This document shows positions 5,096 to 6,212 of a stretch of 6,212 nt of DNA, piece after piece. Below the pieces are notes generated by a model, which saw only the letters and a list, made by a program, of their open reading frames with translations, was not told the origin of the DNA and did not search any database. The position numbers and the translations under genes were made by a program. How positions within the stretch are numbered: the first letter of the stretch is position 1; each line of letters begins with the position of its first letter. Source of the stretch: Methanimicrococcus sp034006575 (lineage in GTDB: Archaea > Halobacteriota > Methanosarcinia > Methanosarcinales > Methanosarcinaceae); contig JAVESN010000094.1 of assembly GCA_034006575.1 (NCBI GenBank), forward strand, positions 1 through 6,212, given 5' to 3'.

Positions 5096-5647
5096 GTCCG
5101 CGATTTTTTGCTGCGCGTTTTCAATTTTTTGTTTTTTCTCTTCTTTTTCGTTCTTTTCTTCTTCTTTTGATTCGGCTTTAAACTTCGGGTCGTTCCTTTT
5201 TTTGAATTCGGCCGGCCCCAGTTCTTTAAACTGAAGATGTTTGCGCTCTAAAATCCGGCTGAAACAAGACGCGGAGTCGCATCTTAAAAAGTAGCGCGAG
5301 GCGACGAGTTCGTAAAGTTCTCTTTCTTCTCGTTCGCTGCCGATGATGATATAAACGCAAGGGTACGTGACGTCCGCGAGTTTGAATTTTCCGAAGATTT
5401 CAAATCCTTCGTATTTTTGAATAAATTGGTCAAAATAAAGCGTTTCATACGGGACGTCGAGTTCTTGCAATTTTTCTAAAACAACGGGATGAATCCCTTT
5501 CATATCGTGCATTAATCGATAAAGCGGGCATTCGATTTTTGAAGGCGTTAAACTTCGTTTTAAAAAAAGGGATAACCTGTTTTCGGGAGAACTGTCCGCG
5601 TCAAAAACAAAAATCAGTTTCTCTCCGTTTTCCATAAGGCTTGTCAT
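5069..5647 (-). CDS. Uncharacterised 192-residue protein with a charged coiled-coil-like tail
   Basis: I cannot assign a function. Residues 10 to about 135 look like a real alpha/beta domain. They contain a hydrophobic strand KLIFVFDADSS (10-20), SLTPSKIECPLYRLMHD (32-48), a polar helix, YETLYFDQFIQKYEGF (67-82), a second strand YPCVYIIIGS (95-104), and C123 and C128. This order faintly recalls a group of small hypothetical proteins with an FVYNADSG-type start and an SPxxYxC motif, possibly with a thioredoxin-like fold. That link is from memory and tentative. From about 156 the chain is almost all Lys/Glu/Asn/Gln, likely helical or disordered, and its last residues come from a tandem repeat. 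The start at 5647 has a weak AGGT about 10 nt upstream. Met5 is an alternative. It is probably in one unit with the glycosylase gene downstream. Confidence 0.75.
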   Translation of the reverse strand: MTSLMENGEKLIFVFDADSSPENRLSLFLKRSLTPSKIECPLYRLMHDMKGIHPVVLEKLQELDVPYETLYFDQFIQKYEGFEIFGKFKLADVTYPCVYIIIGSEREERELYELVASRYFLRCDSASCFSRILERKHLQFKELGPAEFKKRNDPKFKAESKEEEKNEKEEKKQKIENAQQKIADMEKRNREK

Positions 5648-5660
5648 TTTTAAATCATAC

Positions 5661-5885
5661 CTAAATCCAACTGAATTGAAATCCTATTGGTCTTTCACCC
5701 TCATAAATCTTCTTTTCATTTGTTAAAGAAGCTCCAAATAAAGGAATAAACCACGAATTAAATAAAAAAGGCGCGGATTGAAAGAAATGCCGGCTAAATC
5801 GAAATTAAAAAATAATACAAAAAGAATGGTCGGAATTTTGCAAAATCAAGCCGCTCCAACCGGCGAAAACAAAATTCGTTTTTAA
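5661..5885 (-). pseudogene. Possible decayed membrane-protein gene remnant
   Basis: A minus-strand frame ending at a TAG (5663-5661) reads about 47 residues of protein-like sequence, including NSWFIPLFGASLTNEKKIYE and then PIGFQFSWI. Upstream, in the same frame but after an in-frame stop at 5807-5805, it reads FVFAGWSGLILQN. The two pieces vaguely resemble the GWRG and WHxPLF motifs of CPBP-type membrane proteases, but the key Glu and His residues are absent. If real, it is a broken gene ending 13 nt before the 192-residue gene. It may equally be chance, and the confidence is low. Confidence 0.22.
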
Positions 5886-5927
5886 AAAATTAAAAGTGAA
5901 AATCGGCTGTGTTTTTTTGTTTTGCCA

Positions 5928-6212
5928 CCGGCTGCCGAACACTTTGGCAACCGTATTGATTTGATTTGCGCCGGCTGCCGAACACTTAGGCAACCGTATT
6001 GATTTGATTTGCGCCGGCTGCCGAACACTTGGACAACCGTTTTTATTTGATTTGCGCCGACTGCCGAACACTTTGGCAACTGTATTTATTTGATTTGCTG
6101 CCGGCTGCCGAACACTTTGGCAACTGTATTTATTTGATTTGCTGCCGGCTGCCGAACACTTTGGCAACTGTATTTATTTGATTTGCTGCCGGCTGCCGAA
6201 CACTTTGGCAAC
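5928..6212. repeat. 43/44-bp tandem repeat, six full copies, running off the window
   Basis: Units starting at 5928, 5971 and 6014 are 43 bp and end in TTTGCG. Units at 6057, 6101 and 6145 are 44 bp and end in TTTGCTG. A seventh begins at 6189 and is cut by the window edge. Each opens CCGGCTGCCGAACACTT and has a G/C-rich half and an A/T-rich half. Most copies contain TGCCGAA-CAC-TTTGGCA, a 7-bp stem with one G-T pair, but units 2 and 3 break it. The right-hand copies are nearly identical, which points to recent expansion. Frames open across the array on the minus strand are by-products. I see no gene between 5885 and the right edge. Confidence 0.95.

Noticed and set aside
5805..6167. 120-residue minus-strand frame across the 43/44-bp array
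   Set aside because: The sequence is a frame-shifting translation of the tandem unit, giving PKCSAAG, SVRQPA and VFGSR in turn, with no domain.
5928..6212. CRISPR array
   Set aside because: The A/T-rich intervals between the conserved G/C-rich parts are nearly identical in every copy, so there are no unique spacers. No cas gene is present. It is a plain tandem repeat.

Overview
The window holds six well-supported protein genes on about 6.2 kb of DNA. Coding stretches have mixed composition, while the gaps between genes are extremely A/T-rich and made largely of short tandem repeats. The gene set suggests an anaerobe: a hybrid cluster protein with the short anaerobe-type N-terminal cysteine spacing, a CGGC-domain protein, and a cysteine-rich HxlR-type regulator. 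All of these are common in clostridia-like bacteria and in methanogenic archaea. I cannot decide between the two domains. GGAG/GGTG ribosome-binding sites, T-rich gene ends and TATA-like stretches would fit a host-associated methanogen of the Methanosarcina group as well as a bacterium.

Layout: 1-131 may be the tail of a truncated upstream gene, followed by a hairpin and T-tracts. A T-rich stretch and a 20-bp repeat (x4) lead into a nucleoside 2-deoxyribosyltransferase-family gene (382-804, +). A 13-copy 18-bp repeat array (822-1062) separates it from a convergent HxlR-family regulator (1116-1499, -). The regulator is divergent, across 99 bp, from hcp (1599-3251, +), and that gap carries a compound inverted repeat ending at the hcp ribosome-binding site. 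A strong hairpin terminator (3338-3390) and a 16-bp repeat array precede a CGGC-domain gene (3567-3899, +). A repeat-rich convergent gap with a 60-nt hairpin (4152-4211) follows. Then come two minus-strand genes, a 192-residue unrecognised protein (5069-5647) and a 3-methyladenine DNA glycosylase (4343-4993). The right edge has a possible decayed membrane-protein gene and a 43/44-bp tandem array that runs off the window.

How the genes may work together: HxlR next to hcp looks like a local redox or nitrosative-stress switch, since Hcp reduces NO or hydroxylamine. The glycosylase and the deoxyribosyltransferase-family enzyme handle damaged bases and nucleotides. A shared stress theme is possible but is only inferred.

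The most striking property is the number of unrelated tandem arrays, including ones that touch gene ends. One array supplies a ribosome-binding site, one is translated as a C-terminal tail, one places a stop codon, and one lies open in the -1 frame just past a stop codon. An exact solo copy of the 18-bp unit also sits at the stop codon of the CGGC gene. I see no CRISPR array, RNA gene, transposase or integrase.
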